Assembly: GCF_048771995.1 (NCBI RefSeq)
Contig: NC_133026.1
Coordinates: 150,869,001 to 150,933,000 of the forward strand
Reading direction: 5' to 3'
Origin: Taeniopygia guttata
Taxonomy: Eukaryota; Chordata; Aves; Passeriformes; Estrildidae
DNA length: 64,000 nucleotides
The position numbers were made by a program, and so were the translations under genes. Below the pieces are notes generated by a model. The model was given only the letters and a program-made list of their open reading frames with translations, ran no database searches and was not told the DNA's origin. Shown here in pieces: positions 14,887 through 26,532 of the stretch. Within the stretch, counting starts at the first letter, position 1. Each line of letters starts with the position of its first letter.

Positions 14887-15966
14887 GTGGGTTCCGGCAC
14901 GGGCGAGGTTTTGGGGGGAACTTCTTGGCTTGGATGGGTTCTTCTTGGTTTTGATGGGTTCCTCCAGGTTTTGATGGTTACTTCTTGGTTTTGTTGAGTT
15001 CTTCCCATTTTTGGTGGCTTCTTCCAATTTTTAATGGTTTCTTCTTGGTTTTGATGGTTCCTTCCCATTTTTGATGGTTTCATAGATGCCATTTTCATGG
15101 TTCCTTCCCATTTTTGATGGTTCCTTCTCGTTTTCGATGGTTTCCTCCCATTTTTGATGGTTCCTTCCCATTTTTCATAGTTTCCTCCTGTCTCTGATGG
15201 TTCCTTCCCATTTTTGATGGTTTCTTCCCATTTTTGATGGTTCCTTCTCGTTATTGGTGGTATCTTCTCAGTTTCGTATAGTTCCTTCTTGGTTTGGATG
15301 GTTTCTTCCCATTTTTGATTGTTTCTACTTAGTTTTGATGGTTTCTTCCCGTTTCCAATGGTTCCTTCCCATTTTTGATGGTTCCTTCTCGTTTCCGATG
15401 GTTTCCTCCTGTCTTTGATGGTTCCTTCCCATTTTTGATGGTTTCTTCCCATTTTTGATGGTTCCTTCTCGTTTTTGGTGATGTTACCTCAGTTTCGGAT
15501 GGCTCCTTCATGGTTTTGATGGTTTCTTCCCATTTTTGATTGTTTCTTCTTAGTTTTGTTGGTTTCTTCCCATTTCCGATGATTCCTTCCCATTTTTGAT
15601 GGTTCTTTCTCGTTTCCGATGGTTTCCTCCCGTCTTTGATGGTTCCTTCCCATTTTTCATGGTTTCCTCCCATTTCTGATGGTGCCTTCCCATTTTTGAA
15701 GGTTTCTTTTCATTTTTGATGGTTCCTTCTCATTCTGGGTGGTTCCTTCTTGGCTTTGATGGTTCCTTCTCGTTTCCAATGGTTTCCTCCTGTCTTTGAT
15801 GGTTTCCTCCCATTTTTGATGGTTTCATCAATGCCATTTTCATGGTTCCTTCCCATTTTGATGGTTTCTTCCAATTTTTGATGGCTCCTTCTTGGTTTGG
15901 ATGGTTCCTTCCCATCTTTGATGGTTCCTTCCCATTCTTGGTGGTTTCCTCTTGGTTTTGATGGTT

Positions 15967-16086
15967 GGGGCTGCTGCGGGACCACCCCTGCAAGCTCTGC
16001 CTCCAGGCCGTCATCCTGGCCGTGGTGGCGCAGCTGCGCCGGCAGCTGGAGGAGCCCGGACGCCGCTCCAGGTGGGTTCCGGCACA
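15967..16086 (+). pseudogene. LRRC14: Copy 1 of the 3' edge of LRRC14 coding exon 1 with GT donor
   Basis: From CTGCTGCGGGACCACC at 15971 to CTCCAG at 16071 the sequence matches the end of the parent exon (14787-14886) and still encodes LLRDHPCKLCLQAVILAVV and what follows. It is followed by the same donor GTGGGT at 16072 and GGCAC, then diverges. No acceptor AG lies at its 5' junction, so it cannot be a normal internal exon. Confidence 0.92.
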
Positions 16087-17018
16087 GTTGTCGGCGTTCT
16101 TCCGACTTGTTCGGTGATCTCCAGGGTTTCTTCTTCTCAGTTTTGGTGGTTCCTTCTTGGTTTTGATGGTTTCCTCCCATTTTTGGTTGTTCCTTCTTGG
16201 CTTTGATGCTTTCTTCCAACTTTTGATGGTCCTTCTCGTTTCCGATGGTTTCCTCTTGTCTTTGATGGTTCCTTCTCATTTTTGATGGTTCCTTCATGTT
16301 TTTCATGGTTTCTTCCCATTTTTGCTGGTTCCCTCTTTGTTTTGATGGTTTCTTCCCATTTTTGGTGGTTCCTTCTCATTCTGGGTGGTTCCTTCTTGGC
16401 TTTCATGGTTTCTTCTCGTTTCTGATGGTTTCCTCCTGTCTTTGATGGTTCCTTCCCATTTTTGATGGTTTCATCAATGCCATTTTTCATGGCTCATTCC
16501 CAGTTTAATGGTTTCTTCTCATTTTTGATGGTTTCATCTCGTTTCCGATGGTTTCCTCCCATTTTTGATGGTTCCTTCCCATTTTTGATGGTTCCTTCTC
16601 GTTTTTGGTGGTGTCTTCTCAGTTTCGGAGGGTTCCTTCTTGGTTTTGATGGTTTCTTCCCATTTTTGATTGTTTCTACTTAGTTTTGATGGTTTCTTCC
16701 CGTTTCTGATGGTTCCTTCCCATTTTTGATGGTTCCTTCTTGTTTCCGATGGTTTCCTCTGGTCTTTGATGTTTTCCTCCCATTTTTGATGGGTCCTTCT
16801 CATTTTCGATGGTTCCTTCTCATTTTTGATGGTTTCATCAATGCCATTTTTCATGGTTCCTTCCCATTTTGATGGTTTCTTCCAATTTTTGATGGCTCCC
16901 TCTTAGTTTTGATGGTTTCTTCCCATCTTTGATGGTTCCTTCTCATTCTTGGTGGTTTCCTCTTGGTTTTGATGGTTTCCTCCCATTTTTGATGGTTTTT
17001 CCTTCTGGTTTTGATGGT

Positions 17019-17133
17019 TGGGGCTGCTGCGGGACCACCCCTGCAAGCTCTGCCTCCAGGCCGTCATCCTGGCCGTGGTGGCGCAGCTGCGCCGGCAGCT
17101 GGAGGAGCCCGGACGCCGCTCCAGGTGGGTTCC
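17019..17133 (+). pseudogene. LRRC14: Copy 2 of the 3' edge of LRRC14 coding exon 1 with GT donor
   Basis: The same fragment as the first copy, exon part ending at 17124 with donor GTGGGT at 17125. After GTGGGTTCCC it passes directly into the 20-bp array. Its 5' junction (TTTTGATGGTTGGGG) is the same as in the other two copies, showing that all three descend from a single junction event. Confidence 0.92.
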
Positions 17134-18336
17134 CATTTTTGGTGCTTTCTTCCCATTTTTCATGGTTTCTTCTAATTTTTGATGGTTTCTTCTTGGTTTT
17201 GATGGTTCCTTGCCATTTTTGATAGTTTCATCGATGCCGTTTTCATGGTTCCTTCCCATTTTCATGGTTTCTTCCCATTTTTGATGGTTCCTTCCGGTTT
17301 CCGATGGCTTCCTCCCGTTTTTGATGGTTCCTTCCCATTTTTGATGGTTTCTTCCCATTTTTCATGGTTCCTTCTCAATCTTGGTGGTTTCTTGCCATTT
17401 TTGGTGGTTCCTTCTTCGCTTTGATGCTTTCTTCCAACTTTTGATGGTTTCTTCTCGTTTACGATGGTTTTCGTCCATCTTTGATGGTTCCTTCCCATTT
17501 TTGAAAGTTCCTTCCCGTTTTTGGTGGTGTCTTCTCAGTTTTGGTGGTTCCTTCTCGTTTCTGATGGTTTCCTCCTGTCTTTCATGGTTTCCTCCAATTT
17601 TTGATGGTTCCTTCCCATTTTTCATGGTTCCTTCCCATTTTTGATGGTTTCCTCTCATCTCCGATGGTTTCCTCCCATTTTTGATGGCTACTTCCCATTT
17701 TTCATGGTTTCCTCCCATTTCTGATGGTTCCTTCCCATTTTTTATGGTTTCTTCCCATTCTTGGTGGTTTCTTGCCATTTTTGATGGTTTCTTCTTGTTT
17801 CCGATGGTTTCCTCTTGTCTTTGATGGTTTCCTCCCATTTTTGATGGTCCTTCCCATTTTTGATGGTTCCTTCTCGTTATTGGTGGTATCTTCTCAGTTT
17901 CGTATAGTTCCTTCTTGGTTTGGATGGTTTCTTCCCATTTTTGATTGTTTCTACTTAGTTTTGATGGTTTCTTCCCATTTCCGATGGTTCCTTCCCATTT
18001 TTGATGGTTCCTTCTCATTTTCGATGGTTTCCTTCCCATTTTTGATGGTTCCTTCTCATTTCCGATGGTTTCCTTCTGTTGTTGATGGTTCCTTCCCTTT
18101 TTTGATGGTTCCTTCCCATTTTCGATGGTTTCCTCCCATTTTTGATGGTTTCATCAATGCCATTTTTCATGGTTCCTTCCCATTTTGATGGTTTCTTCCA
18201 ATTTTTTATGGTTCCTTCTTGGTTTTGATGGTTCCTTCCCATCTTTGATGGTTCCTTCTCATTCTGGGTGGTTTCCTCTTGGTTTTGATGGTTTCCTCCC
18301 ATTTTTGATGGTTTTTCCTTCTGGTTTTGATGGTTG

Positions 18337-18515
18337 GGGCTGCTGCGGGACCACCCCTGCAAGCTCTGCCTCCAGGCCGTCATCCTGGCCGTGGTGGCGC
18401 AGCTGCGCCGGCAGCTGGAGGAGCCCGGACGCCGCTCCAGGTGGGTTCCGGCACGGACGAGGTTTTGGGGGGAACTTCTTGGCTTGGATGGGTTCTTCTT
18501 GGTTTTGATGGTTTC
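18337..18515 (+). pseudogene. LRRC14: Copy 3 of the 3' edge of LRRC14 coding exon 1 with donor and ~70 bp of intron
   Basis: The exon part ends at 18440 and the donor GTGGGT starts at 18441. This copy also keeps the parental intron start, including GAGGTTTTGGGGGGAAC and TTCTTGGCTTGGATGGG. It is therefore the longest and probably the closest to the original duplicate. Confidence 0.93.
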
Positions 18516-19496
18516 CTCCCGTCTTTGATGGTTTCTTCCAATTTTTGATGGTTCCTTCCAGTTTGTGATGGTTTCTTCCCATTTTTGATGGTTTCCTCCC
18601 ATCTTTGATGGTTTCTCCCCATCTTTCATGGTTTCCTCCCATTTTTGATGGTACCTTCTTAGTTTTGATGGTTCCTTCATGTTTTTGATGGTTGCTTCTC
18701 ATTTTTCATGGTTTTCTCCTTTCTTTGATGGTTCCTTCTCGTTTCCGATGGTTTCCTCCTGTCCTTGATGGCTTCTTCCCATTTTTGATGGTTCCTTCCC
18801 ATTTTTGATGGTTTCTTCCCCTTTTTTATTGTTTTTCTTCCTGTTTTTGATGGTTCCTTCCCAGTTTTGATGGTTTCTTCCCATTTTTGATGGTTTCCTT
18901 CTGTTGCTGATGGTTCCTTCTCCTTTTTGATACTTTCCTCTCATTTTTTGTGGTTTCCTCCTCTTTTTGACAGTTCCTTCTCATTTCCGATGGTTTCCTC
19001 CTGTCTTTGATGGTTCCTTCCTGATTTTGAAGGTTCCTTCCAGTTTTTGATGGTTTCTTCTCGCTTTTTATGGTTTTCTTCTGGTTTTGATGGTTTCTTC
19101 CCATTTTTCATCATTTCCTCCTCTTTTTAATGATTCCTTCCCTATTTTGATGGTTCCTTCCTGTTTTTTGATGGTTCCTTCCCATTTTTGATCATTTTCT
19201 TCTGGTTTTTGAAGCTTTCATCCCGTTCTTGATTGTTCCTTCCATTTCTTGATGGTTTCACCTCATTTTTGATGATTTCCTCTTATCTTTGAGGGTTTCT
19301 TCCCGTTTTTGATGGTTCCTTCCCGTTTTTGATGGTTCTTTCCCATTTTTGACGGTTCCTTCAGTTCTGTGATTGTTCACTCCAGTTTTTGATGACTCCT
19401 TCCTTCTTTTGATACTTTCTTCCCATTTTTTCCCCTTTTTTTCCCCGTTTTTGACCATTTCTTCTCATTTCCGACGCTTTCTCCCCATTTTCCCAG

Positions 19497-20129
19497 CTCC
19501 TGCCGCCTCCGCGTGCTGGACGTGACGGGAGTCCCGGATGATCCCTCGGGCCGCACTCCGGACGGGATGAACGCGCCCTGGTCCGGCACGGTGGCTTTGG
19601 CCAAGGCTTGCGTGGAGGTGTCCAAGCACCAACGGGAATTCCAACGCCGCGGATCCAAGCGGCACAAAGGCCGTTCCGGCACCGCCGCCGCGCCGCAACC
19701 GCCGGGCGTTGACGTCCACGCCGACCTCTTCGTCAACGGGACGTCCTACGGGATCCTGCGCGACGCCCTCCAGAGCGGCGCCGCCGGCCCGCTGCGCCTC
19801 AAGTGCCGCGAGTTCCAAGCGGAGAAACTCTCCTTGGCCGGAATCGTCAGCCTGCTGGAAACGCTGGATCCCTCCTGCGTGCGGAGGGTGGATCTGCGCT
19901 TCCGGAATTTGGGATTGACCGGGCTGTCGGTGATCCTGCCGCATCTCTCGCGCTTCCCGCAGCTGCGCAGCCTCAAGCTGCAGTACAGCAACGTGGACGT
20001 GCGGCGCCCGACGCCGGAATCGGCCATCGGGATCCGGTGCCTGGCCGGGCAGTTGGGAATGCTGCCCAGCCTCCGCGAGCTCAACCTGGGATCCTCCCGG
20101 CTCTCCGGGAACCTGCGCCAGATCCTCTG
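19497..20129 (+). CDS. LRRC14: LRRC14, coding exon 2 of 3 (linker and first leucine-rich repeats)
   Basis: An acceptor CCCCATTTTCCCAG ends at 19496. Joining AG|C restores a serine codon and reads SSCRLRVLDVTGVPDD, matching mammalian LRVLDMTG. The exon encodes residues 125-335 plus two bases. It includes a basic insertion (HQREFQRRGSKRHKGRSG) that looks longer than in mammals, then VDVHADLFVNGTSYGILRDA, PLRLKCREFQAEKLSL and leucine-rich repeats from about residue 250: VRRVDLRFRNLGLTGLSVIL, LRSLKLQYSNVDVRR and LRELNLGSSRLSGNLRQIL. The donor is CTCTG|GTGAGT at 20129/20130 (phase 2). It is GC-rich and free of repeat insertions. Confidence 0.94.
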
Positions 20130-20139
20130 GTGAGTTCCC

Positions 20140-23100
20140 GTTATCCCAATAATTTATGACTCGATGATTCCATCATCCCAGAATTCCATGATCACAAATT
20201 CCAAGATCCCAGGATTCTCCAAGACTGGACTTGATGATCTTGGAAGTCTTCTCCATTCTAGGTGACCCCATCATTCCAAGATGTTCTTATCCCAACATTC
20301 CGTTATCCCAATAATTTGACTCGATGATTCCATCATCCCATAATTCCATGATCCCATAATTCCACCATCCCATAATTCCACCATCCCATACTTCCACCAT
20401 CCCATAATTTCAGGGGTCTCAAAGGTTTGGCTCAATGGTCTTGGATGTCTTTCCCAAGCCGAGCGATCCCATGACTCCAGGATTTCCTTATCCCGGTGTT
20501 CCCGTGATTCCGTTATCCCGGCAGTTCGTGACTCGGTGGTTCCATTGTCCCAGAATTCCATGATCACCAATTCCAAGATCCCAGGATTCTCCAAGGCTGG
20601 ACTTGATGATCTTGGAAGTCTTCTCCATTCTAAGTGACCCCATAATTCCAAAATGTTCTTATCCCAATATTCCCATGATCCCAACATTCTGTTATCCCGA
20701 TCATTTATGACTCAACGATTCCATGATCCCATAATCCAAGATCCCAGCATTCTCTAAGGCTGGATTTGACAATCTTGGAAGTCTTCTCCATTCTAAGTGA
20801 CCCCACAATTCCAAAATGTTCTTATCCCAATATTCCCATGATCCCAACATTCTGTTATCCCGATCATTTATGACTCAACGATTCCACGATCCCATAATTC
20901 CACCATCCCATAATTCCACCGTCCCATAATTCCACCATCCCATAATTCCACCATCCCATAATTCCAGGGGTCTCAAAGGTTTGGCTCAATGGTCTTGGAT
21001 GTCTTTCCCAAGCCGAGTGATCCCATGACTCCAGGATTTCCTTATCCCGGTGTTCCCGTGATTCCGTTATCCCGGCAGTTCGTGACTCGGTGATTCCATG
21101 ATCCCACAATTCCGTGATCCCAGAATTCTGCCATTCCAAGATTCTCCAAGGATGAACTTGACCATCCTGGAGGTGTTTCCAACCTCAGCGATCCCAGAAT
21201 TCCAGGATTTCGTTATCCCAACATTCCCACGATCCCATCATCCCATAAATTCCAGTTCCCGTAATTCCTTAATTTCAACATTCCCAAAGGTTGGGCTTGA
21301 TGATCTTGGAGTCTTTTCCACCTTCAGTGGCTCCATGACCTCGTAACTCCATGATCCCGTAATTTCATCACTCCCTGATCCCAGAATCCCAATATCCCGA
21401 GATTCCACAATTCCATAACTCCACAATTCCACAATTCCCCGGCTCCGTGACCCCAAAATTCCCCGATTCTCAAAGGTACAACTTGACCTTCTTGGAGATC
21501 TTTCCCAACCTCACCCATCCCGTAATTCCATGATTCCATGACCACGTAACTCCACGACTCCGTAATCTCATGGATCCCTCATTCCATAACTCCATGAGCC
21601 CCAAATGCCAAACCTGATGGGCTTGGAGACCTTTCCCAACCTGAGTCATCCCAGAATTCCAAAATCCCAGGATCTTCAGAGGTCGAACTCGATGTTCTTG
21701 GAGCTCTTTGCCAACCTCAGCTATTCCACAATTCCATCATCCCATCATTCCATGATTCTCAAACCTTGAACTTGATGATCTTGGAGACCTTTCCAACCTG
21801 ACTCATTCCATAATTCCATGATCCCGTCATCCCAAAATCCCAGGATTTTCAGAGGTCGAACTCGATGTTCTTGGAGATTTTTCCCAACCTCAGCCATTCC
21901 ACCATTCCATGGCTCCAGGATTCCATCATTCCATGACTTTCAATATTGGAATCCACAATTCCATGATCCCATCATTCCATAAGTGTCAAACCTTGACCTT
22001 GATGGTCTTGGAGACCTTTCCCAACCCCAGCAGCCATTTTGTAATTCCATGATCCCATCACTCCAAAATCCCAGGATTTTCAGAGGTTGAACTCGGTGTT
22101 CTTGGAGATGTTCGCCAACTTCAGCCATCCCACAATTCCATGATCCCATCATTCCATGATTCTCAAACCTTGACCTTGATGATCTTGGAGACCTTTCCCA
22201 ACCTGACTCATTCCATAATTCCATGACCGCGTAACTCCAAAATCCCAGGATTTTCAGAGGTCAAACTCGATGTTCTTGGAGCTCTTTCCCAACCTGAGTA
22301 ATTCCATAACTCCATGACCCCCTCAATCCAAAACTCCAGGATTTTAAGGATTTGAACGCGATGTTCTTCCAGTTCCTTCCCAACCTCAGCCATCCCACAA
22401 TCCCATGGCTCCATCATTCCATGATTTTCAAACCTTAATCTTGATGTTCTTGAAGACCTTTCCCAACCTCAGCCGCCATTTTGTAACTCCATGAACCCAT
22501 AACTCCAAAACTCCAGGATTTTCAGAGGTCAAACTCGATGTTCTTGGAGCTCTTCCCCAACTTCAGCCATCCAACAATTCCATGGCTCCATCATTCCATT
22601 ATTCCATGATTTTCTAACCTTGAACTTGATTTTCTTGGAGACCTTCCCAACCCCAGCTGCCATTTTGTAACTGCATGATCCCATCATTCCAAAACTCCAG
22701 GATTTTAAGGATTTGAAGTCGATGTTCTTCCAGTTCTTTCCCAACCTCATCCATCCCACAATCCCATGATTCCAGGCTCTGATTATCCTCTCTCTTTTCC
22801 CTCCCGCCAGCGACCTCCGGGCGCCGTTGGAAAGTTTGGAATTGTCCTTCTGCTCGCTGCTCCCCGCCGACCTCGCCTTCCTCTCCCAAAGAGTCTCTCC
22901 ATGGCTCCGGAGCTCTGGGATCCGCCATTCCACGGTGCCAGGGCTCCGTGATCCATCATCCCATCATTCCATGAGTCTCAAACCTTGACCTTGATGTTCT
23001 TGAAGACTTTCCCAACCCCAGCCGCCATTTTGTAACTGCATGATCCCATCATCCCAAAATCTCAGGATTTTCAGAGGTCGAACTCGATGTCCTTGGAGCT

Positions 23101-25080
23101 CTTCCCCAACTTCAGCCATCCAACAATTCCATGGCTCCATCATCCCATCATTCCATGAGTTTCAAACCTTGAATTTGATGATCTTGGAGACCTTTCCAAC
23201 CTGACTCATTCCATAATTCCATGACCATGTAACTCCAAAATCCCAGGATTTTCAGAGGTCGAACTCAATGTTCTTGGAGCTCTTTCCCAACCTGAGTAAT
23301 TCCATAACTCCATGACCCCCTCATTCCAAAACCCCAGGATTTTAAGGATTTGAACTCGACGTTCTTCCAGTTCTTTCCCAACCTCATCCATCCCACAATT
23401 TCATGATCCCATCATTCCATGATTCTCAAATCTTGACCTTGATGGTCTTGAAGACCTTTCCCAGCCTCAGCAGCCATTTTGTAACTCCATGACCCCATCA
23501 TCCCAAAATCCCAGGATTTTCAGAGGTCACACGTGAAGTTCTTTCTTGACGCTCTTTCCCAAACTCAGCCATTCCACAATTCCATGATCCCATCATTCCA
23601 TGAGTCTCAAACCTTGACCTTGATGTTCTTGGAGACCTTTCCAACCCCAGCCATTCCATAATTCCGTGACCGCGTAACTCCAAAATCACAGAATTTTCAG
23701 AGGTCGAACTCGATGTTCTTGCAGCTCTTTCTTAACCTGAGTAATTCCATAACTCCATGACCCCCTCATTCCAAAACCCCAGGATTTTAAGGATTTGAAC
23801 TCGATGTTCTTCCAGTTCCTTCCCAACCTCATCCATCCCACAATCCCATGGCTCCATCATTCCATGAGTCTCAAACCTTGACCTTGATGTTCTTGAAGAC
23901 CTTCCCAACTCCAGCCGCCATTTTGTAACTCCATGAACCCATAACTCCAAAATCCCAGGATTTTCAGAGATCAAACTTGATCCTCTTGGAGCTCTTTCCC
24001 AACCTCATCCATTCCACAATTCCATGGCTCCATCATTCCATGAGTCTCAAACCTTGACCTTGATGTTGGTGGAGACCTTCCCAACTCCAGCCGCCATTTT
24101 GTAACTCCATGATCCCATCATTCCAAAATCCCAGGATTTTCAGAGGTTGAACTCGATGTTCTTGGAGCTCTTCCCCAACTTCAACCATCCCACAATTCCA
24201 TCATCCCATCATTCCATGAGTCTCAAACCTTGACCTTGATGGTCTTGAAGACCTTTCCCAACCTCAGCTGCCATTTTGTAACTGCATGATCCCATCCTTC
24301 CAAAATCCCAGGATTTTCAGAGGTCAAACTCGATGTTCTTGGAGATGATTCCCAACCTCAGCCATTCCATGATTGCAATGTTGGATTCCAAAATTTCACA
24401 ATTCCATGATCCCATCATTCCATGAGTCTCAAACCTTGACCTTGATGGTCTTGAAGACCTTCCCAACCCCAGCAGCCATTTTATAACTCATGACCCCATC
24501 ATTCCAAAATCCCAGGATTTTCAGAGGTCGAACTCGATGTTCTTGGAGCTCTTTCCCAACCTCATCCATTCCACAATTCCATGATCCCATCATTCCATGA
24601 TTCTCAAACCTTGACCTTGATGGTCTTGAAGACCTTTCCCAACTCCAGCCGCCATTTTGCAACTCCATGAACCCATCATTCCAAAATCCCAGGATTTTCA
24701 GAGGTCGAACTCGATGTTCTTGGAGATGTTTCCCTACCTCAGCCATTCCATGATTGCAATGTTGGATTCCACAATTCCATGATCCCATCATCCCATGATT
24801 TTCAATCCTTGACCTTGATGTTCATGGAGACCTTCCCAACTCCAGCCGCCATTTTGTAACTCCATGAACCCATAACTCCAAAATTCCAAGATTTTAAGGA
24901 TTTGAACGCGATGTTCTTGGAGCTCTTTCCCAACCTCAGCCATCCCACAATTCCATCATCCCATCATTCCATGAGTCTCAAACCTTGACCTTGATGGTCT
25001 TGAAGACTTTCCCAACCCCAGCCGCCATTTTGTAACTCCACCATCCCACCATCCCACGACTCCCAAACCTCTCCCGCCTT
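20140..25080 (+). repeat. Satellite-like array of CR1 LINE 3' ends in LRRC14 intron 3
   Basis: Early units read GGACTTGATGATCTTGGAAG then TCTTCTCCATTC and ATTCCATGATCCC words. This is the well-known CR1 3' terminus (GGACTTGATGATCTTGGAGG, TCTTTTCCAACC, then an 8-bp ATTCTATG-type tail) with CCATG in place of CTATG. The block recurs about every 75-100 bp for 4.9 kb. In the second half it is organised as dimers of about 180-190 bp, marked by GCCGCCATTTTGTAACTCC at about 22470, 23021, 23914, 24093, 24845 and 25021. No CR1 coding sequence is present; only the tail has been amplified, in + orientation. One LRRC14 exon-edge copy is embedded at 22811. Confidence 0.83.
22811..22893 (+). pseudogene. LRRC14: Copy of the 5' edge of LRRC14 last exon with splice acceptor
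   Basis: TTTTCCCTCCCGCCAG at 22795-22810 followed by CGACCTCCGGGCGCCGTTGG duplicates the real acceptor and exon start at 25138. Identity runs for about 80 bases to CTCTCCCA at about 22888, then the sequence falls back into the CR1-tail array. The acceptor looks usable. If spliced from the exon ending at 20129, it would encode CDLRAPLESLELSFCSLLPA, leave the LRRC14 sequence after about 27 residues and stop in the array, giving a truncated protein. Confidence 0.92.
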
Positions 25081-25137
25081 TCCCCGGCCGATCCCAACCT
25101 TCCCGTGGCCTCACCTCTCCCTTTTCCCTCCCTCCAG

Positions 25138-25711
25138 CGACCTCCGGGCGCCGTTGGAAAGTTTGGAATTGTCCTTCTGCTCGCTGCTCCCCGCTGACCT
25201 CGCCTTCCTCTCCCAGAGCTCCCACGCCGCGTCCCTCAAACGCTTGGACCTGAGCGGCCACGACTTCTCCCAGGGGCTGCTGGAGCCGCTGCGGCTGCTC
25301 CTGGAGGAGACCTCGGCCTCGCTGCTGCACCTGGATCTCATGGAATGCCGCATGGCCGACGCCCAACTGGCCGCGCTGCTGCCGACGCTGCGCCGCTGCC
25401 GCCGCCTGCGCTTCCTGGGCCTCTACGGCAACTCCCTGTCCACCGCCGCGCTCAAGGATCTGCTGCGCCAAACCGTGGAGCTGCCGGATCTCCGATTGGT
25501 CGTTTATCCCTTCCCGGCCGATTGTTACAAACCGGAACCGCCGCGCCGCGTGCCGGGATCCCGGCGGATTTACGAGGAACCCATGGACGGCGAACGTTTG
25601 GCGGCGTCCACCGCCGAGATCCACCAAATGTTGGCCGATTCCGGCAGAACCGACCTGGTGTGGACTTACAACCCCTACGGCCACGGAACCATGGACTACT
25701 TCTCCTTGTGA
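25138..25711 (+). CDS. LRRC14: LRRC14, coding exon 3 of 3 (C-terminal leucine-rich repeats)
   Basis: The acceptor is TTTTCCCTCCCTCCAG, ending at 25137; TG|C restores a cysteine. The exon encodes residues 336-526. Leucine-rich repeats are visible as LESLELSFCSLLPADLAFL, LKRLDLSGHDFSQGLLEPL, LLHLDLMECRMADAQLAALL and LRFLGLYGNSLSTAALKDLL. They are followed by LRLVVYPFPADCYKPEPP, IYEEPMDGERLAASTAEIHQ and the family C terminus ending DYFSL, with TGA at 25709-25711. Mammalian LRRC14 also ends DYFSL. The whole exon is GC-rich, in sharp contrast to the flanking repeats. Confidence 0.95.
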
Positions 25712-25789
25712 GCCGGGAAAAGCTCGGAGCCGCCGAAAACGCCGGCGCCGAAATCCGGGCATTCCTTGCCGCGTTCCAGTCGTTTTATT

Positions 25790-26530
25790 TTCCCTTTATT
25801 TCGGTGCTTTTCCACCGTTTTTCTGTATTTTTCCATATTTTTCCCCTCCCCATCCCAAGTTTTTCCCAATTTCGTAGCTTTTCTGCCACGTTTTGATATT
25901 TTCCTTCCCCATCCCAATAGTTTTTCCCTCATCCCAATATTTTCTCCATCATCCCATTATTTTTTTCTTCCATTTTGTTATTTTTCCTCCCATTTCGTTA
26001 TTTTTCCTCCCATTTCGTTCTTTTTCCTCCCATTTTGTTCTTTTTTTTTCATTTCATTTTTTTTCCACTTCATCCCATTATTTTTCCTTCCATTTCATTC
26101 TTTCTCCACCGCATCCCATTTTTTTTCCTTCCATTTTGTTATTTTTCCTCCCATTTAATTATTTTTCCTCCCATTTTGTTCTTTTTTTTCCATTTCATTC
26201 TTTTTCCACCTCATCCCATTATTTTTCCTTCCATTTCATTTTTTTTCCTCCCATTTTGTTCTTTTTCCTTCCATTTTGTTCTTTTTCCTCCCATTTCGTT
26301 ATTTTTCCTCCCATTTTGTTCTTTTTTTTTCCATTTCATTTTTCTTCCGCCTCATCCCATTATTTTTCCTTCCATTTCGGTGCTTTTCCTCCCATTTCGT
26401 TATTTTTCCTCCCATTTTGTTATTTTTCCTCCCATTTCGTTATTTTTCCTTTTTTTTTTATTTTTCCACCTCATCCCGTTATTTTTCCTCCCATTTCATT
26501 TTTTTCTCCGTCCCATCCCGTTATTTTCCC
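25790..26530 (+). repeat. ~20-bp minisatellite TTTTTCCTCCCATTTTGTTA in LRRC14 3' UTR region
   Basis: A C/T-rich array with unit TTTTTCCTCCCATTTTGTTA and variants CCTTCCATTTCATT and CCACCTCATCCCATTA. It begins about 80 bases after the LRRC14 stop. It is a long polypyrimidine stretch ending in ATTTTCCCATCAG at about 26537, which looks like a splice acceptor. Confidence 0.9.
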
Positions 26531-26532
26531 AT

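Larger units (their letters stand above)
14900..19485 (+). repeat. 20-bp minisatellite TTCCCATTTTTGATGGTTCC in LRRC14 intron 2
   Basis: This 4.6-kb array has a 20-21 bp unit, TTCCCATTTTTGATGGTTCC, with variants TTCTCGTTTCCGATGGTTTC and TTCTTGGTTTTGATGG. A marker phrase TTTCATCAATGCCATTTT (or close variant) recurs at about 15070, 15823, 16472, 16835, 17227 and 18148, indicating higher-order units. Three GC-rich exon fragments are embedded at 15967, 17019 and 18337. Strong strand asymmetry (T and C on +) makes long minus-strand frames such as NHQKWEGTIK, which are not genes. Confidence 0.93.

Noticed and set aside
15967-18515. Extra LRRC14-family genes
   Set aside because: Only the last about 100 bases of one exon are present in each copy, all inside the LRRC14 intron and lacking acceptors.
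20140-25080. A complete CR1 LINE in LRRC14 intron 3
   Set aside because: Only the 3' terminal about 65 bases and the 8-bp tail recur. No endonuclease or reverse transcriptase coding sequence is present.
25345-25896. Alternative frame of 183 codons overlapping the LRRC14 last exon
   Set aside because: It is a shadow frame in GC-rich coding sequence. The LRRC14 frame matches the family through its C terminus.
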